DNA of 50,033 bases from Minisyncoccota bacterium (GCA_028712445.1 JAQTPY010000001.1:1-50033); one strand, 5' to 3'. Counted from the first letter of the stretch, positions 16,676 through 26,277 are shown. Notes: generated by a model not told the origin, from the sequence alone. Translations and numbers: made by a program.

Positions 16676-17857
16676 ATGATTGCGAATAAGGAACTCTCTG
16701 TTTATCTATTAGAGGCTACTTTCGAAGCTGAAAAGGCTTTATTGAAATCCCCCACTATAGTTTCCGAAAAAAATGGAAAAGATTTAGTCACTTCGTGGGA
16801 TCTGTCGATCCAAGCAGCTTTGCTTGACTATTTTGAAAGGCAAAGGATAAAAGTCTCCTTCTTGGGAGAGGAAGGCACATATTTGGATGAATGCCCGGAG
16901 ATCGTTTTGCTGGTTGATGAGATGGAGGGGAGCCAGAACGCGATCAACGCCTTGCCATTCGGAATCAATATAGCGGCTGCTCCCTATGGGCCACATCTGA
17001 AAGTCCAAGATTTAGTTGCTTCTGTCGTGGCGAACTTGCGAGACGGAAGAAAGTTTGTCGCAATAAAGGGCGAAGGATTCGGCACAATAGAGGGAAATAC
17101 AAGCGTAAGGAATCCTTTCAAAAAATCGACCGATATCTGGGAGGTCCCGCTTGGGTACATAACTTCTCCCCAACAGCTGAAAAAACAATTCGACGTCTAT
17201 AATTTATTTTCCTCTTTATTCGGACCCCAATATAGAAGCGTGGATTCCACTGGCACAAGGTTGGTGGAAATCACAAGCGCAAACATACGAGCTTATGCCG
17301 ATTATAGGGATGCGACAAAGCCCTGGGATGTATTACCGTCTTGGCTCATTCTTAAAGAAGGCGGGTTTATATGCACAGACATCCTCGGGTTCCATTTCGA
17401 GGAAGCGTCTCTGTGCATTGAAGGGAAGCTCAACATGAACGTGGGTAAGAACTTTCTTGCCACGCTAAGCAAAGACGATCATAAAAAAGTGACTGATGGA
17501 CTTATAAAAATGCGCCTTCTTAGAGCTTTTTTGGACGATATTGAATCCTCATGGTCGCTTTCTGAAAAATGGAGACAAATCACGATTAACATTTTGCCTA
17601 CATTCTTTTTGGATCCCATAAGGTCAGCGAACAATATCCTTAAAGGGCTTACGGACAAAACCCCCGAATTGGTTGGACACTATGTAGCCGAACTGTTCAC
17701 CGAAATCATTCGAGATAAAAAAGAATCTTACGGCTTTATCGAAGAAGCGGATTTATCCTCTTTCAAAAATACCGTAGAATCCTTTTTATGTTCGCTATCT
17801 CCAGACGAAAGATTGAACCGCGGATTCGAAGACAATATTAAACGCCCTTTCAACTAA
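16676..17857 (+). CDS. Inositol-monophosphatase-superfamily protein with degenerate metal motif and C-terminal extension
   Basis: 393 residues from the ATG at 16676, chosen because GGAGG sits 5 nt upstream; the ATG at 16649 lacks such a site. The FIG/IMPase superfamily pattern is visible: DLVTSWD (36-42), GEEG (64-67), DEMEGS (81-86) where family members have DPxDGT/S, and WDVLPSWLILKEGG (217-230) where they have WDxAAGxLIxxEAG. The second metal Asp is Glu84. About 130 residues follow the catalytic domain and match nothing I recognise. The substrate (inositol, FBP, PAP or other) cannot be assigned. It has its own promoter and terminator, and a strong SD unlike most neighbours. Confidence 0.7.
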   Translation: MIANKELSVYLLEATFEAEKALLKSPTIVSEKNGKDLVTSWDLSIQAALLDYFERQRIKVSFLGEEGTYLDECPEIVLLVDEMEGSQNAINALPFGINIAAAPYGPHLKVQDLVASVVANLRDGRKFVAIKGEGFGTIEGNTSVRNPFKKSTDIWEVPLGYITSPQQLKKQFDVYNLFSSLFGPQYRSVDSTGTRLVEITSANIRAYADYRDATKPWDVLPSWLILKEGGFICTDILGFHFEEASLCIEGKLNMNVGKNFLATLSKDDHKKVTDGLIKMRLLRAFLDDIESSWSLSEKWRQITINILPTFFLDPIRSANNILKGLTDKTPELVGHYVAELFTEIIRDKKESYGFIEEADLSSFKNTVESFLCSLSPDERLNRGFEDNIKRPFN

Positions 17858-17876
17858 TCTCCAGGGCGTTTTTTTT
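17841..17876 (+). terminator. Intrinsic terminator overlapping the end of the IMPase-like gene
   Basis: The stem AACGCCCT/AGGGCGTT (17841-17848 with 17863-17870) has a 14-nt loop and is followed by T8. The 5' arm lies within the last codons of the gene. Confidence 0.85.
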
Positions 17877-17888
17877 ATTAAGAAATAA

Positions 17889-18725
17889 TTATATTCTGAA
17901 CAACTTCTTGGCGTTCTCGGTAGTTATTTTAGATATATCTTCGAAAGTAAGACCTTTTAATTTAGCTACTTTTTCAGCTACATATTTTACATACATGGGT
18001 TCATTCCTCTGAGTTTCCGCCATCGGTGGAGTCAAATAGGGGCAGTCTGTTTCCAGAACAATTCTGTCTTGAGGGATATTTTTGATTACCTCATCTAAAT
18101 TCATTTTGAAAATTATCCCGTTAAGCCCTATATAGAATCCTAATTCAATATATTTTTTAGCTTGCTCCAAACTTCCTGTAAAACAATGAATGACGCCAGT
18201 TAGTTTGTAGTTTTTAGTTTTTAGTTCATAGTTTAGAGTTTCAATAAGTTCTTCGTGAGCCATGCGGCAGTGAACAATCAAGGGCAGATTCAATTCCTGG
18301 CTCAATTCCAATTGGTTTAAGAAAGCTTTCTTTTGCTTGTCTTTAAATTGTTCTTGTTTTGTTTTTGATTTTGGCCTCCAGTAATAATCAAAACCGGTCT
18401 CTCCAATGGCCACCACTTTCTTTGATCTGGCCAATTCTTTGTATCTGCAGCAATCAAAACTTTCTTCAGTCGTTTTAAACTGAATCTCTTCGGGATCGTC
18501 TTTAATCTTGACCAATCCTGTTTCAAGGTGAACAGGATGTAAGCCGATGGCGGCGTAGACTCCTTCTGAATAATTTTCTGCCATTTCTACCGCTCTCTGG
18601 GAAGTAGTATATTGAGAACCAACATTAATCATCCAAACGCCGTTATCTAAAGTTCTTCTGATTACTTCTCTGCTGTCTTCCTTGTAAGCGTTGAAATTCA
18701 CATGAGCGTGGGTATCAATTAACAT
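17889..18725 (-). CDS. tatD: TatD-family metal-dependent DNase
   Basis: 278 residues of the TatD amidohydrolase fold. Metal ligands are visible in DTHAHVNF near the start, IGETGFDYYW near residue 100, LPLIVHCRMA, GVIHCFTG and VLETDCPYL. The family cleaves DNA 3'-5' and processes other substrates. An unusual lysine/asparagine-rich stretch, TLNYELKTKNYKL, is encoded by a tandem AT-rich repeat at 18198-18241 in the loop before the GVIHCFTG strand. The start overlaps the upstream DUF475 gene by 11 bp. Confidence 0.92.
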   Translation of the reverse strand: MLIDTHAHVNFNAYKEDSREVIRRTLDNGVWMINVGSQYTTSQRAVEMAENYSEGVYAAIGLHPVHLETGLVKIKDDPEEIQFKTTEESFDCCRYKELARSKKVVAIGETGFDYYWRPKSKTKQEQFKDKQKKAFLNQLELSQELNLPLIVHCRMAHEELIETLNYELKTKNYKLTGVIHCFTGSLEQAKKYIELGFYIGLNGIIFKMNLDEVIKNIPQDRIVLETDCPYLTPPMAETQRNEPMYVKYVAEKVAKLKGLTFEDISKITTENAKKLFRI

Positions 18726-19641
18726 GTTTTAATTTTGCCAATAATTTATGAGATCTCCAAAAAGTTAAGCCAACGAGCCCGACAGTGGCGAAAGTCGGAA
18801 GATATTCCGGAACAAAAACATGAAAACTTTTTAAAATCATGAAAATTCCCAAAAGTCCGATGGCGGTCATGGCTCCATTTTTCAGCCATTTATAGCGGGT
18901 CACTTTTTCAATTCCCATGATTGTAAACTGCCTAACCACCAAAGCCCCTATCCCGTTGCCAATAAAAATCAGGGGCACACTGGTCGTAAAAGCAAATGCT
19001 CCCACTACTCCGTCAAAACTGAAGGAAGCGTCAAGCACTTCAAGGTACATTAACTTTGAAAAATCAGAAAGGTTTGATTTTTTCTTCCCTAAAGATTCCT
19101 CCTGTTTTGCCGCCTGTTCTCTGAATCCATACATAATGAAAAAGATAGCGTATCCTATGGCTGCAGAAAGCATTAAATACCAAGAGGTTCTTGAAAAATA
19201 TAAAAGAGCAACTAGCATTACGGCAGAAAAAGCAAAGAACCATACCCCATACTGCGGCTTAATCAGTTTATCGGGAACAAAATAAGGGTCTTTTTTTTCC
19301 AGGAAAAGCCAGTGCAAATAAATAAGCAGAAGAAAAACTCCTGCCCCGACCAGAATTGTTCCTTTTCTTTCTTCAAGAATATTTCCCACATCCTCGCTTC
19401 CGTTTATCATTGAATGAACTATATTTGAAAGCCCGAGTTCAGGAGCCGATAACCAAACTATGACCAAGGGAAGCAGACCTCTTAAGATAAAGACTGCGGT
19501 TAAAATCCCCCAAAAAAGGAAAATCTTGCGCCATTTTTCGCTCATGGTTTTTAAAACATGAGCGTTGACTATGGCGTTATCAACCGAGCTTACCACCTCA
19601 AAAACAATCAATCCTAAAATTATGGTGATTGCGCTAAACAT
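18715..19641 (-). CDS. DUF475 / TerC-like integral membrane protein
   Basis: 308 residues with about eight or nine hydrophobic helices. The segments SSVDNAIVNAHVL near residue 17 and DASFSFDGVVGAFAFT near residue 205 are acidic membrane motifs typical of DUF475 proteins in the TerC-like superfamily, some of which export manganese or take part in metal and stress responses. The function here is inferred only from family. It overlaps tatD by 11 bp, so the two are probably co-transcribed. No metal-sensing riboswitch is evident in the about 105 nt upstream. Confidence 0.8.
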   Translation of the reverse strand: MFSAITIILGLIVFEVVSSVDNAIVNAHVLKTMSEKWRKIFLFWGILTAVFILRGLLPLVIVWLSAPELGLSNIVHSMINGSEDVGNILEERKGTILVGAGVFLLLIYLHWLFLEKKDPYFVPDKLIKPQYGVWFFAFSAVMLVALLYFSRTSWYLMLSAAIGYAIFFIMYGFREQAAKQEESLGKKKSNLSDFSKLMYLEVLDASFSFDGVVGAFAFTTSVPLIFIGNGIGALVVRQFTIMGIEKVTRYKWLKNGAMTAIGLLGIFMILKSFHVFVPEYLPTFATVGLVGLTFWRSHKLLAKLKHVN

Positions 19642-19746
19642 ATTTGTTTAATTTAACAAAATCTCAGGAAAATGAAAACTTTTTCAGAAAAATATTGCCT
19701 GCAAAATCCAAAACCAGAAAAACATGTTCTCTGCCATCAATCTGAG

Positions 19747-21168
19747 CTATTTTTCAATTCTTGGAAAAAGAGGCTCGCTTTTCCTGGTTTTTATCTGCTT
19801 TAGTATTCTCTCTGAAGTCTCAGGCATCGCGGGTTTCAATATTTCGGCTATTTGCGAAACAGCAAAAATCAAATTACCAATTACCTCCTCCTTGTTTTCT
19901 TTTTGTTCCCAGGGCTTTTTTTCTTCAATATATTTGTCACAGAAACTTATTAACTCCCATAAGGAAGCCAGAGCTTCATTAAACTTAAAGCTTTCTATGT
20001 TTTCGTTAAAATTATTTCTGGTTTCCTCTGTTTTATTTTTGAATTCCGAATCTCCGCTTTCTTTTAACTTCCCTGCCAGAGTAATAACTCTTGCTGCCAG
20101 GTTCCCCAAACCCGAAGCTAGATCAGAGTTATATCTTTCTTCAAATCTGGCATAGGTAAAATCACCGTCCTCTGTCGGGGGAATTTCTCTTAATAAAAAA
20201 TATCTTAAAGGATCAGCTCCATATCTGCTGACCGTTTCGAAAGGGTCTATCACATTTCCCAAAGACTTGGACATTTTCTGGCCGCCGGAGGTAATATACC
20301 CGTGAACGAATATGGACCTGGGAAGTTCTAGTTTCAAGGCAAAAAGCATTGCCGGCCATATTAAAGCATGAAAACGAAAAATATCTTTTCCCACACAGTG
20401 AACGTCTGCGGGCCAGTATCTTTTGAATTTTGCGCCGTCCTTGCCGTAATCCAAAGCCGATATGTAATTAATCAAGGCTTCAAACCAGATATATATTATC
20501 TGGCTATCGTCACCTGGCACAGGAATTCCCCATTTCAAATTCGCCTTTGACCTTGAACAGCTCAAATCCTCCACTCCCTGTTCAATAAAGCTTAATATCT
20601 CATTCTTTCGCGAAGAAGGGATTATTTTTATCCTGTCTTCAAGCAAGGCCTTTTTCACCACCTGGGCATAGTTTGAAAGCTTAAAAAAATAATTCTCTTC
20701 TTCCACAATCTCAGGTTCCTGAAGATGATTAGGGCATTTACCTTGCACCAAGTCTTTCTCTTTGACAAAAGCTTCGCAACCTACGCAATAAAGCCCCTTA
20801 TATTTTTTCTTGTAAATATCCTCATTTTTCCTCAGCTGCTTCCATGCTTTTTCCACTGCCGGCCAATGCCTTTTTTGATCAATCGTTCGAATGAAATCGG
20901 TGTTTGACAAATTCAAAGCTTTGGTCAATTCCCTGAATTTGGCTGAAATTTCATTGGTAAAATCATCTGGCTTCTTTTTGGCAGCTTCTGCAGCTTTTAC
21001 AATTTTGATCCCGTGCTCATCTGTGCCCGTCAAAAAAAAGACATCCTTTTTCAAAAGTTTATTGTGCCTGGCTAAAACATCTGCCTGGATCAATTCCAAA
21101 GCATACCCTATGTGCGGAGGGGCGTTGGTATAAGCTATGCTGGTTGTAATGTAAAATTTATTTCTCAC
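19747..21168 (-). CDS. metG: Methionyl-tRNA synthetase
   Basis: 473 residues. The HIGH motif reads PHIGYA near residue 20. TGTDEHGIK follows, then the zinc-knuckle stretch CVGCEAFVKEKDLVQGKCP near residue 125-150 and KMSKSLGN near residue 300. It lacks the C-terminal tRNA-binding dimerisation domain found in E. coli MetG. It initiates at GTG (21166-21168) with no SD and overlaps rsmI by 11 bp. Confidence 0.96.
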   Translation of the reverse strand: MRNKFYITTSIAYTNAPPHIGYALELIQADVLARHNKLLKKDVFFLTGTDEHGIKIVKAAEAAKKKPDDFTNEISAKFRELTKALNLSNTDFIRTIDQKRHWPAVEKAWKQLRKNEDIYKKKYKGLYCVGCEAFVKEKDLVQGKCPNHLQEPEIVEEENYFFKLSNYAQVVKKALLEDRIKIIPSSRKNEILSFIEQGVEDLSCSRSKANLKWGIPVPGDDSQIIYIWFEALINYISALDYGKDGAKFKRYWPADVHCVGKDIFRFHALIWPAMLFALKLELPRSIFVHGYITSGGQKMSKSLGNVIDPFETVSRYGADPLRYFLLREIPPTEDGDFTYARFEERYNSDLASGLGNLAARVITLAGKLKESGDSEFKNKTEETRNNFNENIESFKFNEALASLWELISFCDKYIEEKKPWEQKENKEEVIGNLIFAVSQIAEILKPAMPETSERILKQIKTRKSEPLFPRIEK

Positions 21169-21832
21169 AATTTAAAATTATCACGAATTCTCCTTTGCCA
21201 CCATCTTTCTTAATCTTCTCTGCCACCTCTTTAATTCCGCCCCGATAAGTAGTTTCAAATTTCTTAGTTAATTCACGACATACCACCACCTTCCTGTTCC
21301 CAACTGTCTCCCTTAAATTCTCCAGGGTTTTTATTATTCTCCAAGGGGATTCATAAAGTATTACAGAATACTTCACCTGAGCCAAATCCTCAAAAAACTT
21401 TTTTCTTTTTTTCTTTTGGGGAGGAAAACCCAAAAAAAGAAATCTATCTACAGGGAAACCTGAAACCGAAGCTGCGGAAGTTAATGCTGAGGGTCCGGGA
21501 ATTGGAAATATTTTCTGCTCAGGATCAATTTCAACAAGTTTTTCTATTAAAAGATTTCCCGGATCGGAAATGCCAGGAGTCCCGGCGTCCGACACCAAAG
21601 CCAGATTCTTTCCCTCTCTTAAATATTGAGCAATTTCTTCTATTCGGCTTAATTTGGAATGCTGATGGTAGCTTAAAAGCGGCTTTTTTATCTCATATTT
21701 TTCCAGCAGTTTCTTTGTCTCTCTCGTGTCTTCGCACAAAATTAAATCAACCTCCTTTAATGCTTCTAAAGAGCGGAGGCTGATGTCTTTTAAATTCCCT
21801 ATTGGAGTTCCAATGACGTAAAGAATGCCCAT
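21158..21832 (-). CDS. rsmI: 16S rRNA (cytidine-1402-2'-O)-methyltransferase RsmI
   Basis: 224 residues of the tetrapyrrole-methylase fold. The N-terminal YVIGTPIGNLKDISLR and LCEDTRETKKLLEKY, and the SAM-site motif LVSDAGTPGISDPG, are RsmI signatures. It 2'-O-methylates C1402 in the 16S decoding centre. The protein is shorter than E. coli RsmI (286) and lacks the C-terminal extension. It overlaps metG by 11 bp and lies 17 nt after the AI-2E permease. Confidence 0.94.
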   Translation of the reverse strand: MGILYVIGTPIGNLKDISLRSLEALKEVDLILCEDTRETKKLLEKYEIKKPLLSYHQHSKLSRIEEIAQYLREGKNLALVSDAGTPGISDPGNLLIEKLVEIDPEQKIFPIPGPSALTSAASVSGFPVDRFLFLGFPPQKKKRKKFFEDLAQVKYSVILYESPWRIIKTLENLRETVGNRKVVVCRELTKKFETTYRGGIKEVAEKIKKDGGKGEFVIILNCEK

Positions 21833-21849
21833 TTTTCTAATTAACCTTA

Positions 21850-22881
21850 CTAAACAACGATGGTTTTTTCCTCCTTTTTCTTTTTAAGAAAATCTCTTAA
21901 AAATTCGAAGAGAATTCCAGCTAAAGGAATGGCCAAGACGGCCCCCAAGATGCCAAGCAATTTGCCTCCAATAGAGAGAGAAATTAAAACCAAAACCGGA
22001 GGAAGACCGACAAACTTTTTAGTTAAAACAGGGGAAAGAATGCTTCCTTCTATCTGCTGAATCAAGAAAAATCCGATTATGACAAAAACTCCTTTCAGCC
22101 AGGAATCAAGAGAAATGAAAAGGAAAATAAGAACTCCGGCAATCAGGGGGCCCAAAATCGGGATAAAATCCAGGACTCCGGCCAAAAGTGAAAGGACAAA
22201 AGCATATTTTACCCCAAAGAAAAAGTGAAGCATAACAAAGACGGCTATTCCGACAAAAAGGCAAGTAAGGACCCTGCTGCCAAACCATCCCGCCACTTTC
22301 AATTGAGCTCTTTTCCAAACTGCCAGAACGAAATTTTCATATCTTTTAGGAGAAAGGAGCGCAATCACCCTTTCCACGCTGTTTTCTTCCAAAGAAAGGA
22401 AAAGAGCCATGGAAAGAACAAAAATAGTGGACCCTACTCCCCCGAAAAATATGGCTAAGGCGCTCAGAATATCAGAAGAAGCTTTCTGGAGCATCGCTCC
22501 CAAGGCAAGAGTAAAATCTTCTATACTTTCGAAAGCCTCTATACCTAAACCCTTTAAAGGGGGAGCTATTTTGTCAAAATATTCAGGGAAAAGTTGAGAA
22601 AATTGCTGAATTTCAGAAATAAACATCGGTATGGAAAAATAAACGGCAAGCCCCAATATCCCGAAAAAAACAACATAAACAAATATCACCGACAAAATTC
22701 TGGGAACCCTCAGTCTTTGAAGAAAAATGATGGCCGGACTGAACAAAACAGAAATTATTAGAGCGAAAATAAACCAAATCAAAATATCCCTTACCAGGTA
22801 AATTATGTAAAAAAAGAGAAAAGCCAACCCTATCTTAAATATTGTTCCCCACGAAATGTCTAAATTTCTTCCTCCTTCCAT
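21850..22881 (-). CDS. AI-2E-transporter-family permease (PF01594 type)
   Basis: 343 residues with about eight membrane helices: two at the N-terminus, a central soluble-like stretch (residues about 85-135), then a dense hydrophobic C-terminal half with GVLDFIPILGPLIAG near 245 and PVLTKKFVGLPPVLVLISLSIGGKLLG near 290, both typical of the family. Characterised relatives include TqsA-like exporters and Na+/H+ antiporters, so autoinducer transport should not be assumed. It ends in a lysine-rich cytoplasmic tail. Confidence 0.88.
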   Translation of the reverse strand: MEGGRNLDISWGTIFKIGLAFLFFYIIYLVRDILIWFIFALIISVLFSPAIIFLQRLRVPRILSVIFVYVVFFGILGLAVYFSIPMFISEIQQFSQLFPEYFDKIAPPLKGLGIEAFESIEDFTLALGAMLQKASSDILSALAIFFGGVGSTIFVLSMALFLSLEENSVERVIALLSPKRYENFVLAVWKRAQLKVAGWFGSRVLTCLFVGIAVFVMLHFFFGVKYAFVLSLLAGVLDFIPILGPLIAGVLIFLFISLDSWLKGVFVIIGFFLIQQIEGSILSPVLTKKFVGLPPVLVLISLSIGGKLLGILGAVLAIPLAGILFEFLRDFLKKKKEEKTIVV

Positions 22882-22936
22882 AGATATTAAAATATTGTAG
22901 CATTTAAATGCTTGACCATAAACCTGGTATGATCTT

Positions 22937-24205
22937 TTAATTAAATTTCAGCAGCTTAATAAATCTTTCTTTGTCCTCAAAAGGTCCGATTAAGGCCAGA
23001 TTCAGCTTTTCGGGGCAAAAAATGTCTTTTGCCACCTTAAGAATGTCTATCGCGGAAACTCTATCAATTTTTTTGAAAATCTCTTCGGGAGTCAAAATAT
23101 TCTTTTCTAAAATCTCCTGGCCGGCGTAAAAAGAAGCGTTGGCGTCGGAAGATTCAAGCATTAAAGCCAACTTTCCCTTAAGGTTTTCTTTGGCTTTTTT
23201 CAACTCTTCCTGGCCGACTTTAAATTGAGATATTTTCTTATATTCTCGGAGAACGGCTGAAATAGCCAAATCTATCCTCTGATTGTCAACGCCGGCCTGA
23301 GCAACAAGGCATCCTGAATCCTGATCCTGATCAGCGTCCGCTTTGACATAATAAGCCAAGCCCAGTTTTTCCCTTATCTCGGTGAATAAACGGGAACTCA
23401 TCATTCCTCCTAAAATTACTCCCAGTAATTCCAAAGTATACCTTTGGGGATGGGATATATTATAAGTTCTCACTCCTAAGCAGAAATGCGTCTGATCTGT
23501 TTTTTTATTGTAAATCAGGCATTCGGGCTTGCTCTGCTCTTCCTTTACCTTGAACCTTTCTGCAGAAGGTGATGCGGGAATTCCCGAGAAACATTCTTTC
23601 ACTCTCTTTAATGCTGCATTTTCCTTAAAATTGCCTGCGATACAAACCACTGTGTTTTGTGCGACATATTGCGAATTTTTATAATCTAAAATTTGCTTTC
23701 TTGTTATCTTTCCAACACTCTCCTTGGTTCCGGCAATATCCCAGCCAGCCGGCTGGTCTCCGTAAAGCAACTTTTTCCAGACTTCTCCGACATAAGCCAT
23801 GGGAGTGTCTAGGATCATGTTTATTTCCTCGGTAATAACCTTTCTTTCCTTTTCTATCTCTTTTGGCGGAAACAAGGAATTCAAATAAATATCTGAGACC
23901 CAGTCTAAAGCCAAATCAAAATGACCTGCTGATACTTTAGCAAAGTAGCCCGTGCATTCCTCGCCGGTAAAAGCATTATAAATTCCCCCCACCTTGTCTA
24001 AGAGCTCAGCAACCATCAGCGGAGTATTTCTTTTCTTAGTCCCTTTAAAATACATATGTTCCAAAAAATGAGAGATTCCGTTTATTTCCTTTCTTTCATA
24101 TTTTGAACCCGTGCCTACTAGCACCAAAACTGTGACCGCTTTGGTTCCGCTGTCGGGGACAGTAATAACTCTTAAACCGTTTTTCTGAGCAGTTTTTTTA
24201 TACAT
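22937..24205 (-). CDS. M16-family zinc metalloprotease (pitrilysin/processing-peptidase type)
   Basis: 422 residues from the ATG at 24205; a TTG at 24238 would add 11 lysine-rich residues and lengthen the overlap with the upstream gene, so I prefer the ATG. The inverted zinc motif HFLEH is near residue 47, and the third ligand Glu lies in the usual downstream helix (EECTGYF). A second M16-like domain follows, with SSRLFTEIREKLGLAYYV near residue 280 matching the R/Y motif of the inactive half. Bacterial single-chain members degrade peptides and act as homodimers. No signal peptide is seen, so it is probably cytoplasmic. Confidence 0.92.
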   Translation of the reverse strand: MYKKTAQKNGLRVITVPDSGTKAVTVLVLVGTGSKYERKEINGISHFLEHMYFKGTKKRNTPLMVAELLDKVGGIYNAFTGEECTGYFAKVSAGHFDLALDWVSDIYLNSLFPPKEIEKERKVITEEINMILDTPMAYVGEVWKKLLYGDQPAGWDIAGTKESVGKITRKQILDYKNSQYVAQNTVVCIAGNFKENAALKRVKECFSGIPASPSAERFKVKEEQSKPECLIYNKKTDQTHFCLGVRTYNISHPQRYTLELLGVILGGMMSSRLFTEIREKLGLAYYVKADADQDQDSGCLVAQAGVDNQRIDLAISAVLREYKKISQFKVGQEELKKAKENLKGKLALMLESSDANASFYAGQEILEKNILTPEEIFKKIDRVSAIDILKVAKDIFCPEKLNLALIGPFEDKERFIKLLKFN

Positions 24206-24908
24206 TTTCTTTGAAGTTTTCTTCTTTTTTGTATTCAACCGCGAATAATAAAAATGCTGTTGTCAAAATGTACCAAAAAACCGTAAAAATGCTCACATAA
24301 AAGATGTTTTGAGAAGCAGCTAATATATAATCCGTTGCAGACCCCAATAAAAAACAAGTCATCCCTGCTGATATTAAAAGCGATCTTCTCTTTGTGTATT
24401 TATCCTGGGTTTTCAAACCATTGTATATGAAAAAAGAAATGACCCAGACTATTATTGCGGCCAAGCCAAAACCTATAAGATTATTAATTAAGTCTCCTCT
24501 TGCATCTTCCCAGAATATGAAAGAACCCTGAACGTCTACTAAGGCGGGCTTGAGGTCTAAAACCGGAATTGCTGAAACCAGAAAGCCATAAATTAAAATC
24601 AGAGGAAATAAAATTTTCTTTAACAACTGCTTCTGCATTATCTGCAAAGTAAGCATCACCAGATAATTTGCTCCCAAAAAAACAAAGAAAGTGTAGATAT
24701 TGAAAATCAAGCTTATTGTTTCCAAATCTTTGATCAGTATTCCATTGGGAGCGAAAATCAAAAGAGCCAGACAAAAAGAAATAAATGCTTTCAAAAAATA
24801 CGTGATCGTTGCGCTTCTTTTCTTAAGATAGGAAAAATAGATCTTCACTGTCAAAAGAGAAAGAAAAATTAGCACAATGATGCTTGAAATTGTAACAATC
24901 GGGATCAT
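24198..24908 (-). CDS. Predicted seven-helix membrane protein of unknown function
   Basis: 236 residues with about seven hydrophobic segments (near 4-26, 37-57, 65-88, 97-117, 140-162, 178-198, 204-224) and no catalytic motif I recognise. The topology resembles the 7TM sensor modules that precede histidine kinases or GGDEF domains, but no such output domain is attached. It lies 4 nt after glyS and overlaps the M16 peptidase start, so the three genes are probably translated from one mRNA. The lysine-rich C-terminal tail suggests a cytoplasmic C-terminus. Confidence 0.75.
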   Translation of the reverse strand: MIPIVTISSIIVLIFLSLLTVKIYFSYLKKRSATITYFLKAFISFCLALLIFAPNGILIKDLETISLIFNIYTFFVFLGANYLVMLTLQIMQKQLLKKILFPLILIYGFLVSAIPVLDLKPALVDVQGSFIFWEDARGDLINNLIGFGLAAIIVWVISFFIYNGLKTQDKYTKRRSLLISAGMTCFLLGSATDYILAASQNIFYVSIFTVFWYILTTAFLLFAVEYKKEENFKENV

Positions 24909-24912
24909 TTGT

Positions 24913-26277
24913 TTAGACTTCTAATTTTAATTTCAGAAAATTAAGCAATTCTGAAACCTTAACTTTCTCCTGAGCCATGGTATCGCGATCTCTGACGGTT
25001 ACTTCGTCTTTTTCCAGCGTGTCAAAATCGATCGTCACACAGTAAGGAGTTCCAATTTCATCCTGCCTCCTGTATCTCCTGCCTATGGAGCCTGCCTCAT
25101 CATACTGGCAGATGAAATTCGTTTTAAGATTTCCGTGTATTTCTTTGGCTTTTTTGACTAAATCGGGTTTGTTCTTTAAAAGGGGTAAAATGGCCACCTT
25201 GACCGGAGCCAATTTTCTGTCGATTTTCAAAACAATCTCTTTTTCTTTTACAGATTCCGTGGTTTTTGTTCTGCCTCCTTCAACTTCACCATAGGCATCT
25301 GCCAATAAAGCCAACAATAAGCGTTCTACTCCCAAAGTAGGTTCAATTACATAAGGAATATAAGTCTTTCCTGATTCCTCATCAAAATATCCTAGTTCCT
25401 TTCCTGAAAACTTGGCATGCTGGGATAAATCATAATCTGTCCTGTTTGCCACTCCTGCCAGTTCTGACCAGCCGAAAGGAAATTTATATTCAATATCAAC
25501 CGTTCTTTTTGAATAATGAGCCAGATCTCCTTTTGGATGCTCATACCTCCTCAAATTCTCTTTTTTCAGCCCTAAATCAACAAAGAATTTCTCCCAATCG
25601 TTCAACCATTCATCGAATATTTTTTCATCTTCCCCGGGTTTGACAAAGTATTCTATCTCGGCAATATCAAACTCCCTTGATCGAAAAGTGAAATTTCCCG
25701 TCGTGATCTCGTTCCTGAAACAATGGCCGATTTGAGCGATTCCGAAAGGAATTTTCAATCTCATCGATTCCTGGACGTGCTTGAAATTGGCAAACATTGA
25801 TTGAGCAGTCTCCGGCCTCAGATAAGCCACATGAGCCTCGTCTTCAATCGGACCTAAATAGGTTTTAAACATTAGGTTGAATTGCTTGGCTTCAGTAAAC
25901 TCCTTTCCTCCGCAAAGAGAACATTGATTCTTTGCCTTGGCCTTCCCTTGACCGACGAAGTTTCCTGCATCCATATGGTCGGCTCTGAAACGCGCATGAC
26001 AAGACTTGCATTCAATCAAAGCGTCAGTAAAACTCTTTAAGTGCCCCGATGCTTCCCAAACTTTAGGATGCATAACAACCGTTCCATCAATTAAAACTAC
26101 ATTATCTTTTTTTTGGACAAAAGTTTTCAGCCACTCCTTTTTTATATTGCTTTTCAGAAGCGAACCTAAAGGGCCGTAATCCCATAGAGCTTCCACTCCT
26201 CCGTAAATCTCAGAAGAAGGAAAAACAAAACCCCTCCTTTTAGCCAACGAAATTATCTTTTCCATCAATTTTTCCAT
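24913..26277 (-). CDS. glyS: Glycyl-tRNA synthetase (single-chain class II type)
   Basis: 454 residues of the dimeric alpha2 type found in eukaryotes, archaea and many bacteria, not the alpha2beta2 E. coli type. Motif 2 is visible as FRNEITTGNFTFRSREFDIAE, and motif 3 as TLGVERLLLALL. A zinc-type insert has CKSCHARF...CSLCGG. The C-terminal anticodon-binding domain includes IGRRYRRQDEIGTPYCVT. It is 13 nt downstream of the surface-protein gene and 4 nt upstream of the 7TM gene. Confidence 0.96.
   Translation of the reverse strand: MEKLMEKIISLAKRRGFVFPSSEIYGGVEALWDYGPLGSLLKSNIKKEWLKTFVQKKDNVVLIDGTVVMHPKVWEASGHLKSFTDALIECKSCHARFRADHMDAGNFVGQGKAKAKNQCSLCGGKEFTEAKQFNLMFKTYLGPIEDEAHVAYLRPETAQSMFANFKHVQESMRLKIPFGIAQIGHCFRNEITTGNFTFRSREFDIAEIEYFVKPGEDEKIFDEWLNDWEKFFVDLGLKKENLRRYEHPKGDLAHYSKRTVDIEYKFPFGWSELAGVANRTDYDLSQHAKFSGKELGYFDEESGKTYIPYVIEPTLGVERLLLALLADAYGEVEGGRTKTTESVKEKEIVLKIDRKLAPVKVAILPLLKNKPDLVKKAKEIHGNLKTNFICQYDEAGSIGRRYRRQDEIGTPYCVTIDFDTLEKDEVTVRDRDTMAQEKVKVSELLNFLKLKLEV

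Noticed and set aside
18917-19285. Plus-strand frame of 122 codons
   Set aside because: It is the antisense shadow of the DUF475 membrane gene, with no ribosome site and no family match.
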